Positions 1 through 5,393 of a stretch of DNA of 5,393 nucleotides are shown piece after piece. A program made the position numbers and the translations under genes. The stretch's first letter is position 1. The number at the start of each line of letters is the position of its first letter. The DNA comes from Desulfobacteraceae bacterium (GTDB lineage Bacteria; Desulfobacterota; Desulfobacteria; Desulfobacterales; Desulfobacteraceae). Under the pieces are notes generated by a model. That model saw only the letters and a list, made by a program, of their open reading frames with translations, made no database searches and had not been told where the DNA came from. The DNA is taken from NCBI GenBank assembly GCA_003354055.1, contig PIVQ01000530.1, positions 1-5,393 of the forward strand, read 5' to 3'.

Positions 1-1502
1 GTTTTGAATGCGTATTTCAATGCATTGCTCATTAACTCATTCAGGATCAGCCCGCAGGCAATGGAACGGTCGATGTCCAGTTTTACAGGCTGGATATCCG
101 CTATGATGTCTACATGGGTGTCTGGCGTTCTGTAGATATTTTTCAAGTAGGAGATGATGCTTTGAAAATAAATATTTAGATTCAAAAGGGCCAGGTCATC
201 AGATCGGTAAAGGGTTTCATGGATCAACGCCATGGATTTTATCCTGTGAATGGCATCCTGAAGCGCAGCTTTCAACAAGGAATTGTCTGTTTTCCCCGTC
301 TGCAGGTTGAGCAGGCTCTGGATGATCTGCATATTGTTTTTTACCCGGTGGTGAATTTCTTTTAACAGTATCTCTTTTTCTGTAACAGACGACAAAAGTT
401 TTTCCCTGGCAGCTTCCTGTTCGGTAATATCGAGTATAATGGCCACGGCCACGGCCATGTCCCGGAAACGCATGAGTTGAATGTGAACCGCTGTTTTATA
501 TTGAGAGCCGTCCTTTCGCTGGTGGAAGGTGTTAAACCGGATGGCGTTTTGAACACCTGAAGACAATGGCTGAAGCATCTGCCTGAAGGATTTTAGTGAA
601 TATTCGGGTTTGATATCCAGAGGGGTCATTTCATAGAGTTCATCCATGGAATACCCAATGTTATTTCTGGCCCCCTGGTTAACCATAATGAATTTAAGGG
701 TCTGAGCGTCAAAAATATATACCTCATTAAGGGAATCTTCCAGAATCCGGCCCAGCATGGATGATTTCTCCTGGGCCAGTCGCCTTTCCTTGATCTCCTG
801 TTCAAGCTCCTGTTTTGAGGCCATGGTGGCATTCAGGTGATCCATCATCTGCTCAAAGGCTGTGGCAAGGGAATCAATTTCGACGGTTCCTGATCTGGGG
901 ACTTTTTTTTCAAGGTTTCCCTTTGAAATTTCCCCTATGATAGAAGTGAATTCTGCAAGGGGCTTAAAAATATTTTGTTTCGACAGAATGTAGGTAGTAA
1001 TAAAAATAGCCACCACGTTGAGAAACATCAGGAAAATCATTAAAAAACTTTCTTTAATCATCCTGGACTTTATTCTGTCCTTGGACATGACCAGCACAAT
1101 TTGGCCCACAGGATAGCCTTTGTACTTAATATGGCTTTTCCTGATCATAAACCGGGACCCGGATTTGAAATCGGCCGGTAAACTTTCCTGAAACTTGGGA
1201 TGGTGTTTTATTTTTATGGGAACCTTGTTGCTGGTCACCGAGGCAAAAACAAAATCCTGGTTTAAAAACAGGGCGTCAATATAATCATTAACGTATTCAT
1301 GGTTAAATTGCCAGAGGGCTCCGGGAAGGCTGATATGGGCTCTTTCCACCATGGAATTAAAGATATCAGATTGTTTTTTTTCATTGAGTCTAAAATTATA
1401 GGAAACCAGAACGGAGGAAAACACAACCATGGTTGAGACAATGATGAAAATCAATCCATAGGTAAATCGGTGGTGGATACTTGTCTGTTTTATAATGCCC
1501 AA
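1..1502 (-). CDS. Membrane-bound sensor histidine kinase (HAMP-PAS-HisKA_2-HATPase), C-terminus cut by window edge
   Basis: Five hundred codons are visible and the frame is open to the left edge. Seen in the translation: a membrane segment at about residues 15-35; a periplasmic stretch of about 115 residues (36-150) with an ALWQFNHEYV motif; a second membrane segment at 152-173; a HAMP domain at 174-228 containing KPL; a short coiled linker rich in E, K and R; a PAS/PAC domain at about 250-362 ending in LDITEQ; the HisKA_2 H-box KEIHHRVKNNMQIIQSLLNL with H384-H385; and the ATPase N-box ILNELMSNALKYAF with N488 and N493. The last two motifs are diagnostic of the HisKA_2 family, which autophosphorylates on the histidine before RVKN (H385 by alignment) and passes phosphate to a response regulator. 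The ATP-lid glycine boxes lie outside the window. The start is TTG at 1502: an in-frame TAG lies 15 bases upstream, a GAGG site sits about nine bases before it, and the first in-frame ATG (codon 25) would cut the first membrane segment. No response regulator is visible, so the partner and the stimulus are unknown. Confidence 0.5.
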   Translation of the reverse strand, partial: MGIIKQTSIHHRFTYGLIFIIVSTMVVFSSVLVSYNFRLNEKKQSDIFNSMVERAHISLPGALWQFNHEYVNDYIDALFLNQDFVFASVTSNKVPIKIKHHPKFQESLPADFKSGSRFMIRKSHIKYKGYPVGQIVLVMSKDRIKSRMIKESFLMIFLMFLNVVAIFITTYILSKQNIFKPLAEFTSIIGEISKGNLEKKVPRSGTVEIDSLATAFEQMMDHLNATMASKQELEQEIKERRLAQEKSSMLGRILEDSLNEVYIFDAQTLKFIMVNQGARNNIGYSMDELYEMTPLDIKPEYSLKSFRQMLQPLSSGVQNAIRFNTFHQRKDGSQYKTAVHIQLMRFRDMAVAVAIILDITEQEAAREKLLSSVTEKEILLKEIHHRVKNNMQIIQSLLNLQTGKTDNSLLKAALQDAIHRIKSMALIHETLYRSDDLALLNLNIYFQSIISYLKNIYRTPDTHVDIIADIQPVKLDIDRSIACGLILNELMSNALKYAFK

Positions 1503-1658
1503 TGTATCAATCCTCTATTTATTGAAAAAATAGCTGAAGGACAGAGATGGCGACTGTAAGCTGCACACATCAGGGGTTTGTCTAATACAGGGAAATGATC
1601 AGGATTTCGTATAGTTGTGTCGTATTCGTATGCTTAAAGGTTGGGCTTGGGGCTACGA

Positions 1659-1687
1659 AAAACATGACACTCAATAGCTGTTGTCAA
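1659..1687 (-). promoter_or_regulatory. Possible promoter of the histidine kinase with a palindromic site
   Basis: On the minus strand an exact TTGACA (1682-1687) is followed after 17 bases by TGTTTT (1659-1664), which is a poor -10 box. The -35 box overlaps an interrupted palindrome, TGACA-N12-TGTCA (1665-1686), which could be an operator. Transcription from here would give a leader of about 150 bases before the TTG start. The match rests mainly on one perfect hexamer, so this is a weak call. Confidence 0.2.
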
Positions 1688-1763
1688 GGAGATGGATTAC
1701 ATTTTTTAATTGTGTGGTCTTTTGATACTATAACCGGAAGGTCGTAGCAAAAGCAAAGTAAAA

Positions 1764-1773
1764 AATATTCGCC
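1764..1773. repeat. Left copy of the presumed target-site duplication
   Basis: AATATTCGCC directly borders the left inverted-repeat end and matches ATTATTCGCC (1922-1931), which directly borders the right end, at 9 of 10 positions. The shared core can be read as TATTCGCCC on both sides (1766-1774 and 1924-1932). The single mismatch suggests an older insertion, if it is a duplication at all. Confidence 0.45.
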
Positions 1774-1921
1774 CAGGGCAATCGCATATAAACCAGGCAC
1801 GTTTTTTTATTCTTAAAATTTTTGGATATTTATGCCGTTGGCAGGAAACCATCAGCGATTGCCAGTACCAAGGTAACTCCTTGAAATTGTTGGTCCTGAA
1901 AAGTTATATGCGTTTACCCTG
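1774..1921. mobile_element. MITE-like element with 18-bp terminal inverted repeats
   Basis: The left end, CAGGGCAATCGCATATAA (1774-1791), and the right end, TTATATGCGTTTACCCTG (1904-1921), are inverted repeats that match at 16 of 18 positions, including a perfect 9-bp inner block. The 112-base interior is AT-rich and has no coding frame of note; it contains a small hairpin, CAAGG-TAACT-CCTTG (1869-1883). Directly outside the two ends lies a 10-bp direct repeat with one mismatch, as a target-site duplication would produce. Terminal inverted repeats, a flanking duplication, a length near 150 bp and no transposase are the usual marks of a miniature inverted-repeat transposable element. It lies just past the stop codon of the transporter, where insertion would do little harm. 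The alternative is a long mRNA hairpin acting as a 3' structure for the transporter transcript. I cannot name a parent insertion sequence. Confidence 0.45.
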
Positions 1922-1931
1922 ATTATTCGCC
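1922..1931. repeat. Right copy of the presumed target-site duplication
   Basis: ATTATTCGCC abuts the right inverted-repeat end at 1921 and pairs with the left copy at 1764-1773. It ends four bases short of the transporter stop codon (1936-1938 on the plus strand), so the insertion would have left the transporter coding sequence intact. Confidence 0.45.
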
Positions 1932-1935
1932 CGTT

Positions 1936-2832
1936 TCAGTCGGATTTGCCCCGGGCCAGAAAACCCGCAGCAACGGTGGTGCCGATAATAATTGTACCAC
2001 CCAAAAGGGTTCTTGCAGCAGGAATTTCATTGAGCATGAAAAATGCCAGTACAATGCCGTAAACCGGCTCAAGTCCGGCAATAACACTGGCGGTCTGGGC
2101 CCGGATCCGGGACAGGGCGTTGATAAAGCAGGTATGGGCCAGGGCCGTGAATACAATCCCTAAGACTGCCAGGGTCGGCAGGTCGGATAATGCGGGTGGT
2201 GCAGGTTTCAGAAGGATCACAGGAAAAATGAGAAACAGGGCGGCAAAAAAATTCTGATAAAAAGCAACGGTGACGGCATTGGTCTGCCGGGCATTTTTTC
2301 GATTTACCAGGGCCAGCATGGCAAAGGTCAGGCCGGATAAAATTCCGTAAAAGGCCCCCAGGGTCGTCTGGTTGGACAGGTTGACTTCCGGGACCACCAG
2401 GACAATACCTATGAAAACCGCAAATGCCGTGATTACATCAACAGGTTTCAGCCTTTCTTTGAAGAAAAAGGGCTCCATAAAGGTAACAAAGAGGGGGAAG
2501 CTGGAGAAGGTGACCAGACCCACCGCCACGGATGAGACCTGAATGGAGAGGAAAAACAGCACCCAATGGCAGGCCAGCAATACACCCTGTGATAGAAAAA
2601 AAAGAATATGGGATGCCTTGTATCCGGACAACCTGGGTTTTGAGATTAGCCGTGCATAAACAAACAGGGCCAGTGCCCCGAAAAAGGTCCGGCCCAGTAC
2701 AATATAAAATGGGGAACAGGTTAAAAATTTTCCAAACAGTCCTGCTCCCCCGAACAAAAAAACTGCTATATGGATCTGAATTAAGCTTTGGGAATAGGAC
2801 CCCTTGCCTGATTGTAATGCTTTTGGTGTCAT
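1936..2832 (-). CDS. EamA/DMT-family transporter, ten membrane helices
   Basis: A protein of 298 residues, the usual length of the drug/metabolite transporter (EamA) family. It has two repeated halves of five helices. Approximate helices are 17-37, 43-63, 74-94, 99-118, 131-148, 157-176, 186-208, 218-240, 246-268 and 274-293. The family's glutamate-proline pair ends the fourth helix of each half (E120-P121 and E255-P256); the second lies in SVIAGLEPVYGIVLAFFMLNE, typical of the second EamA repeat. It acts in the inner membrane. Characterised relatives export amino acids or other small metabolites, but the substrate cannot be read from the sequence. The start ATG at 2830-2832 is preceded by AAGGA five bases upstream. 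The frame stays open for 144 more codons upstream, but that part runs antisense through the serine dehydratase and does not look like a transporter. The gene is divergent from the dehydratase, with 151 bases between the two starts, which suggests a shared control region. Confidence 0.9.
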   Translation of the reverse strand: MTPKALQSGKGSYSQSLIQIHIAVFLFGGAGLFGKFLTCSPFYIVLGRTFFGALALFVYARLISKPRLSGYKASHILFFLSQGVLLACHWVLFFLSIQVSSVAVGLVTFSSFPLFVTFMEPFFFKERLKPVDVITAFAVFIGIVLVVPEVNLSNQTTLGAFYGILSGLTFAMLALVNRKNARQTNAVTVAFYQNFFAALFLIFPVILLKPAPPALSDLPTLAVLGIVFTALAHTCFINALSRIRAQTASVIAGLEPVYGIVLAFFMLNEIPAARTLLGGTIIIGTTVAAGFLARGKSD

Positions 2833-2877
2833 CTTTGTCCTTAGAAAAAGAAAATATGTATTTTTATTTTGTGGTTC

Positions 2878-2906
2878 TTCATATAAGACAGGGTGAAATA
2901 ATTCAA
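2878..2906 (-). promoter_or_regulatory. Possible promoter of the EamA transporter
   Basis: On the minus strand TTGAAT (2901-2906) and TATGAA (2878-2883) are separated by 17 bases; each matches the sigma-70 consensus at four of six positions. Transcription would start about 40 bases before the ATG. On the plus strand a TATAAG (2882-2887) overlaps the same site and could be the -10 box for the dehydratase, but its -35 region (TATTTT at 2859-2864) is poor. Both calls are weak because this region is AT-rich. Confidence 0.3.
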
Positions 2907-2931
2907 TGAATTTTGTAATTGTCCGGGAAAA

Positions 2932-2954
2932 TCCGGCGGGTAATTCCAGCGGGT
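2932..2954 (+). repeat. Tandem 10-bp repeat in the serine dehydratase leader
   Basis: TCCGGCGGGT (2932-2941) and TCCAGCGGGT (2945-2954) match at 9 of 10 positions with a 13-base period. They lie 30-52 bases before the dehydratase start codon. The position would suit a regulator binding site or a leader RNA element, but two short copies can also arise by chance. I recognise no known operator or riboswitch here. Confidence 0.3.
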
Positions 2955-2983
2955 GGATTATACGGTGCAAGGAGAAGGGACGG

Positions 2984-4546
2984 ATGAAGGTATACCCAAG
3001 TATTTTAAACGAAGTGATCGGACCTGTTATGCGGGGACCGTCAAGCTCCCACTGTGCCGCAGCCGTGAGAATAGGTGTTCTTGTCAGAGCGCTGATGGAC
3101 GATGGATTACAGCGTGTGGTTCTCGGGTTTGACGAAAAGGGGTCATTGGCTGCCACCCATGAAAGCCAGGGGTCTGATATGGGGTTTTGCGGCGGTGTTC
3201 TGGGGTATGCCCCTGATGATGAGCGGTTAACCGCATACAAAGAAAAAATCAGGGAAGCAGGCATTGAGATTCAATATCTGACAGGCCCTTACGGGGATCC
3301 CCATCCCAATACATTTCGGATTACCTTGGAAAATTCCCGGGAAACCCGTTTTATGAAGGCCCTGTCAACAGGCGGCGGCATGATAGAGATTATTGAAATA
3401 GATGGGTATCCATTGTCATTCAAAGGGGATTGTTGTCTAACCCTGATTTATTTTGCAGGCGCTTCCAATGAGATTGAGACGGAGCTTAAACAAACCCGGG
3501 TATCCTACAGGGTGATTGATTCCGACGGGGAAAAACAATCTGTGATTACAGTTCAAAGCCGTGACGCCCTTGATCCGTCACTGATAGAGACACTGGCAGA
3601 TTTCAGGGGCGTGACGGCCGTAAAACAGCTCCCTGCTGTACTGCCTATCCTGACACCTGAAAAGATGGATATTCCCTATGAAACAGCATCGCAGATTCTG
3701 GATTACAGTCAACGAAGCCATCTGAATCTCGGGGAACTGGCCCTTGAATATGAGAGCCTTCGTGGTGACACGACTAGGAAAAGTGTACTTGATGAGATGG
3801 CCCGGCTTGTAAACATCATGAAATCCTCCATTGAGGAGGGGCTTGCCGGCACCCGATATAAAGACAGGATCCTTCACCGGCAATCGGATAAACTTGCCCA
3901 AAGCATGACCGAAAACAAAGGGTTTGATATCGGGATGATGAACCAGATAACGCTTTACGTAACCGCGCTTATGGAAGTGAAGAGTGCCATGGGGGTATTC
4001 GTTGCCGCACCCACGGCAGGGTCCTGCGGCGGGTTGCCGGGGGCCATTCTCGGTGCTGCCGATACCTTGGGTTGCGATATTGAAATAACGGCAAAATCGA
4101 TGCTGGCAGCCGGCATGATCGGGGTTCTGATTGCAAAAGAATCAACCTTTGCCGCTGAGGAGTGCGGGTGCCAGGCTGAGTGCGGTGCAGGATCGGGCAT
4201 GGCAGCGGCAGGTTTAGTCACCCTGATGGGCGGCTCCTGTGAAGCGGCTCTGTCCGCAGCTTCCATGGCGCTTCAGAATGTGCTGGGCATGGTCTGTGAT
4301 CCGGTTGCAGGACGTGTGGAAGTGCCCTGTCTTGGAAAGAATATCATGGCGGCAGGTAATGCAATCACCAGTGCAAACCTGGCCCTTTCCGGATTTGACC
4401 AGGTGATTCCTCTGGATGAAGTCATTGTTGCCATGGATGAGGCCGGTAGAAAAATTGACCCGGGGTTCCGGTGTACTGCAACAGCAGGACTCTCCGTTTC
4501 CCCCACATCCAGAAAAATAGAGCGTGAACTTAGGCGGCCTGTCTGA
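2984..4546 (+). CDS. sdaA: L-serine ammonia-lyase (serine dehydratase), iron-sulfur-dependent, fused beta-alpha chain
   Basis: A protein of 520 residues predicted to convert L-serine to pyruvate and ammonia in the cytoplasm. The N-terminal beta domain (about 1-150) carries GPSSSH (18-23) and a GSLAATHESQGSD segment (53-65) followed by LGYAPDDERL. Residues about 152-220 form a separate module at the place where two-subunit enzymes carry a regulatory ACT-type domain. The alpha domain (about 230-510) holds APTAGSCGG (342-350), GCQAECG (395-401) and VCDPVAGRVEVPC (437-449). C396, C438 and C449 fit the three cluster ligands known from the Legionella enzyme, with the same spacings of 42 and 11 residues. 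The tail ends ELRRPV and lacks the C-terminal cysteine that is the fourth ligand there. Start choice: ATG 2984 has AAGGAG nine bases upstream and begins with a family-like sequence (MKVYPSILNEVIGP), whereas ATG 2906 would add 26 unrelated residues. Replacement of the usual GHGTD by SQGSD leaves some doubt about the exact substrate. It is divergent from an EamA transporter. Confidence 0.88.
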   Translation: MKVYPSILNEVIGPVMRGPSSSHCAAAVRIGVLVRALMDDGLQRVVLGFDEKGSLAATHESQGSDMGFCGGVLGYAPDDERLTAYKEKIREAGIEIQYLTGPYGDPHPNTFRITLENSRETRFMKALSTGGGMIEIIEIDGYPLSFKGDCCLTLIYFAGASNEIETELKQTRVSYRVIDSDGEKQSVITVQSRDALDPSLIETLADFRGVTAVKQLPAVLPILTPEKMDIPYETASQILDYSQRSHLNLGELALEYESLRGDTTRKSVLDEMARLVNIMKSSIEEGLAGTRYKDRILHRQSDKLAQSMTENKGFDIGMMNQITLYVTALMEVKSAMGVFVAAPTAGSCGGLPGAILGAADTLGCDIEITAKSMLAAGMIGVLIAKESTFAAEECGCQAECGAGSGMAAAGLVTLMGGSCEAALSAASMALQNVLGMVCDPVAGRVEVPCLGKNIMAAGNAITSANLALSGFDQVIPLDEVIVAMDEAGRKIDPGFRCTATAGLSVSPTSRKIERELRRPV

Positions 4547-4571
4547 TCATCTGAGTCGGTGATCCTGAGTC
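4544..4571 (+). repeat. Short imperfect direct repeat after the dehydratase stop
   Basis: TGATCATCTGAGTC (4544-4557) is followed by TGATCCTGAGTC (4560-4571), the same sequence with two bases missing. The first copy begins with the stop codon itself. It looks like a small local duplication with no evident function. Confidence 0.35.
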
Positions 4572-4584
4572 CGTGCTGAATAAA

Positions 4585-4625
4585 AAACACCGAGCAAGCA
4601 TGGTAGCACAGCCTGCTCGGTGTTT
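4585..4625 (-). terminator. Hairpin terminator between convergent genes
   Basis: AAACACCGAGCA (4585-4596) and TGCTCGGTGTTT (4614-4625) form a perfect 12-bp stem around a 17-base loop. Read on the minus strand, the stem runs into TTTTTTATT, a proper uridine tract, so it is a good intrinsic terminator for ettA, whose stop lies 12 bases before the stem. Read on the plus strand the stem is followed only by TTTAAGCTTTAT, so it may also help end the dehydratase transcript, but less efficiently. Confidence 0.8.
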
Positions 4626-4637
4626 AAGCTTTATCCG

Positions 4638-5393
4638 CTATCGGGTCAACTGCCTGTACTTGATCCGTGTGGGCTGGTTCTCTTTGATGCCCAGCCGTTT
4701 TTTTCTGTCCTTATCATAATCTGAATAGGATCCTTCAAAGAACAGGGTTTGACTGTCCCCTTCAAAGGCCAGGATATGGGTGGCGATCCTGTCCAGGAAC
4801 CAGCGGTCATGGCTGATGATCACGGCACAACCGGCAAAGTTCTCAATGGCCTCTTCCAATGCCCGCATTGTATTGACATCCAGGTCATTGGTGGGCTCAT
4901 CTAAAAGCAGCAGGTTGGCCTCCTCCTGGAGCATGGTGGCCAGATGGACGCGGTTGCGCTCACCGCCTGAGATATCTTTGACCTTTTTCTGCTGGTCTGA
5001 TCCTGAGAAGTTGAATTTTCCCACATAGGCCCGGGCATTGAGCTCCCGGCCGCCGATAAGCAGTTTGTCGTTTCCGCCGGAGATGACTTCGTAAATGGTT
5101 TTTTCCGGATCCAGGGAATCCCGGTCCTGATCAACATAGGCCGCCTTTACACTCTGGCCCAGTTCAATATTACCGCTGTCCGGTTTGTCCTTGCCCGTAA
5201 TCATTTTAAACAGGGTGGTTTTACCGGCACCGTTGGGCCCGACCACACCGATGATAGCGCCGGCAGGGATGACAAAGTTCATGTCATCCACCAGGAGTTT
5301 GTCCTCAAAGGCCTTGGATACCTTTTCCGCCACAATGACTTTGCTTCCAAGTCTAGGCCCAGGTGGAATAAAGATCTCCATCTCCTGTTCCTG
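4638..5393 (-). CDS. ettA: Energy-dependent translational throttle protein EttA (ABC-F ATPase), N-terminal half missing at window edge
   Basis: The visible 251 residues are the second ATP-binding cassette and C-terminus of an ABC-F protein; EttA is about 555 residues, so roughly 300 lie past the right edge. Residues are numbered from the first visible codon. The fragment opens with EIFIPPGPRLG, the linker sequence typical of EttA. Next come Walker A GPNGAGKT (52-59), the signature ISGGE (141-145), Walker B LLLLDEPT (161-168) and the switch histidine in ISHDRWFLDRIATHIL (H195). The end, FFEGSYSDYDKDRKKRLG...RIKYRQLTR, also follows the Escherichia coli EttA pattern (RIKYKRIAK). All catalytic residues of this cassette are present. 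EttA binds the ribosomal E site and, depending on the ATP/ADP state, gates entry of the initiation complex into elongation; it has no membrane segment and is cytosolic. The arm that contacts P-site tRNA lies between the two cassettes, outside the window. The frame is open through 5393, so the ATG at 5381 is internal. Convergent with the serine dehydratase and ended by a strong hairpin. Confidence 0.93.
   Translation of the reverse strand, partial: QEQEMEIFIPPGPRLGSKVIVAEKVSKAFEDKLLVDDMNFVIPAGAIIGVVGPNGAGKTTLFKMITGKDKPDSGNIELGQSVKAAYVDQDRDSLDPEKTIYEVISGGNDKLLIGGRELNARAYVGKFNFSGSDQQKKVKDISGGERNRVHLATMLQEEANLLLLDEPTNDLDVNTMRALEEAIENFAGCAVIISHDRWFLDRIATHILAFEGDSQTLFFEGSYSDYDKDRKKRLGIKENQPTRIKYRQLTR

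Larger units (their letters stand above)
1503..1935. other. Non-coding gap between transporter and kinase
   Basis: I see no credible gene in these 433 bases on either strand. The left part (1503-1763) is the upstream region of the minus-strand kinase. It holds a weak promoter candidate and several copies of ATACGA on the minus strand (around 1606-1631), without a clear consensus arrangement. The right part (1764-1931) is filled by an inverted-repeat structure bordered by direct repeats, described separately. The gap and that structure make it unlikely that transporter and kinase form a tight operon, although both are on the minus strand. Confidence 0.6.

Noticed and set aside
1503..1763. A sigma-54 promoter or a small gene in the kinase upstream region
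   Set aside because: No GG/GC pair at the required 10-base spacing was found in the stretches I checked, and no open frame with a plausible ribosome binding site stands out.
1774..1921. The inverted repeat read only as a transcription terminator for the transporter
   Set aside because: On the minus strand a T-rich run does follow the stem after about seven bases, but the loop would be 112 bases long and the two flanking direct repeats would be left unexplained. It is kept only as the second-best reading.
2532..2909. A plus-strand open frame of 125 codons overlapping the transporter start
   Set aside because: It is antisense to clear transporter helices, has no recognisable motif, and spans the divergent promoter region.
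2906..2983. An earlier ATG at 2906 for the serine dehydratase
   Set aside because: The 26 added residues do not resemble the family's N-terminus, no good ribosome binding site precedes it, and it would cover the likely promoter and leader. ATG 2984 has a strong AAGGAG.
2833..3264. An open frame that would add 144 residues to the N-terminus of the transporter
   Set aside because: It runs antisense through the start of the serine dehydratase, has no membrane or family-like sequence, and the ATG at 2832 has a good ribosome binding site and gives the normal family length.
3955..4590. Two antisense open frames of about 100 codons opposite the serine dehydratase (3955-4266 and 4273-4590)
   Set aside because: They lie opposite the most conserved part of the lyase, their composition is that of a reverse-strand shadow, and they have no recognisable domain.

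Overview
The window holds four protein genes, two of them cut by the window edges, plus a roughly 430-base gap that carries a short, transposon-like repeat structure. Moderate base composition, an oxygen-sensitive [4Fe-4S] serine dehydratase, a membrane histidine kinase of the HisKA_2 type and an EttA-type ABC-F protein together suggest a Gram-negative anaerobe. A sulfate-reducing deltaproteobacterium (Desulfobacterales-like) would fit, but this is an inference from gene style; no rRNA or other phylogenetic marker is present.

Layout from left to right. (1) Positions 1-1502, minus strand: a sensor histidine kinase with two membrane segments, a periplasmic sensor region, HAMP, PAS and HisKA_2 domains, and the start of the ATPase domain; its C-terminus lies beyond the left edge. 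(2) Positions 1503-1935: a non-coding gap. It holds the probable upstream region of the kinase and a 148-bp structure with 18-bp imperfect terminal inverted repeats. This structure is bordered by a 10-bp near-identical direct repeat, which makes it a good candidate for a MITE. (3) Positions 1936-2832, minus strand: a ten-helix EamA/DMT-family transporter. (4) Positions 2833-2983: a divergent intergenic region with possible back-to-back promoters and a tandem 10-bp repeat. (5) Positions 2984-4546, plus strand: an iron-sulfur L-serine ammonia-lyase with beta and alpha domains fused in one chain. (6) Positions 4585-4625: a 12-bp-stem hairpin terminator between convergent genes. (7) Positions 4638-5393, minus strand: the C-terminal half of the ribosome-associated ABC-F ATPase EttA, running off the right edge.

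The transporter and the serine dehydratase are divergently transcribed from one short region. EamA-family members include amino-acid and metabolite exporters, so the pair may act together in controlling serine or a related amino acid: the lyase degrades it and the transporter exports it. This is an inference from position. The kinase has no response regulator in view, and EttA is a housekeeping translation factor with no evident link to its neighbours. I saw no tRNA, rRNA, CRISPR array or transposase gene. The most unusual items are the MITE-like repeat and the altered motifs in the serine dehydratase.
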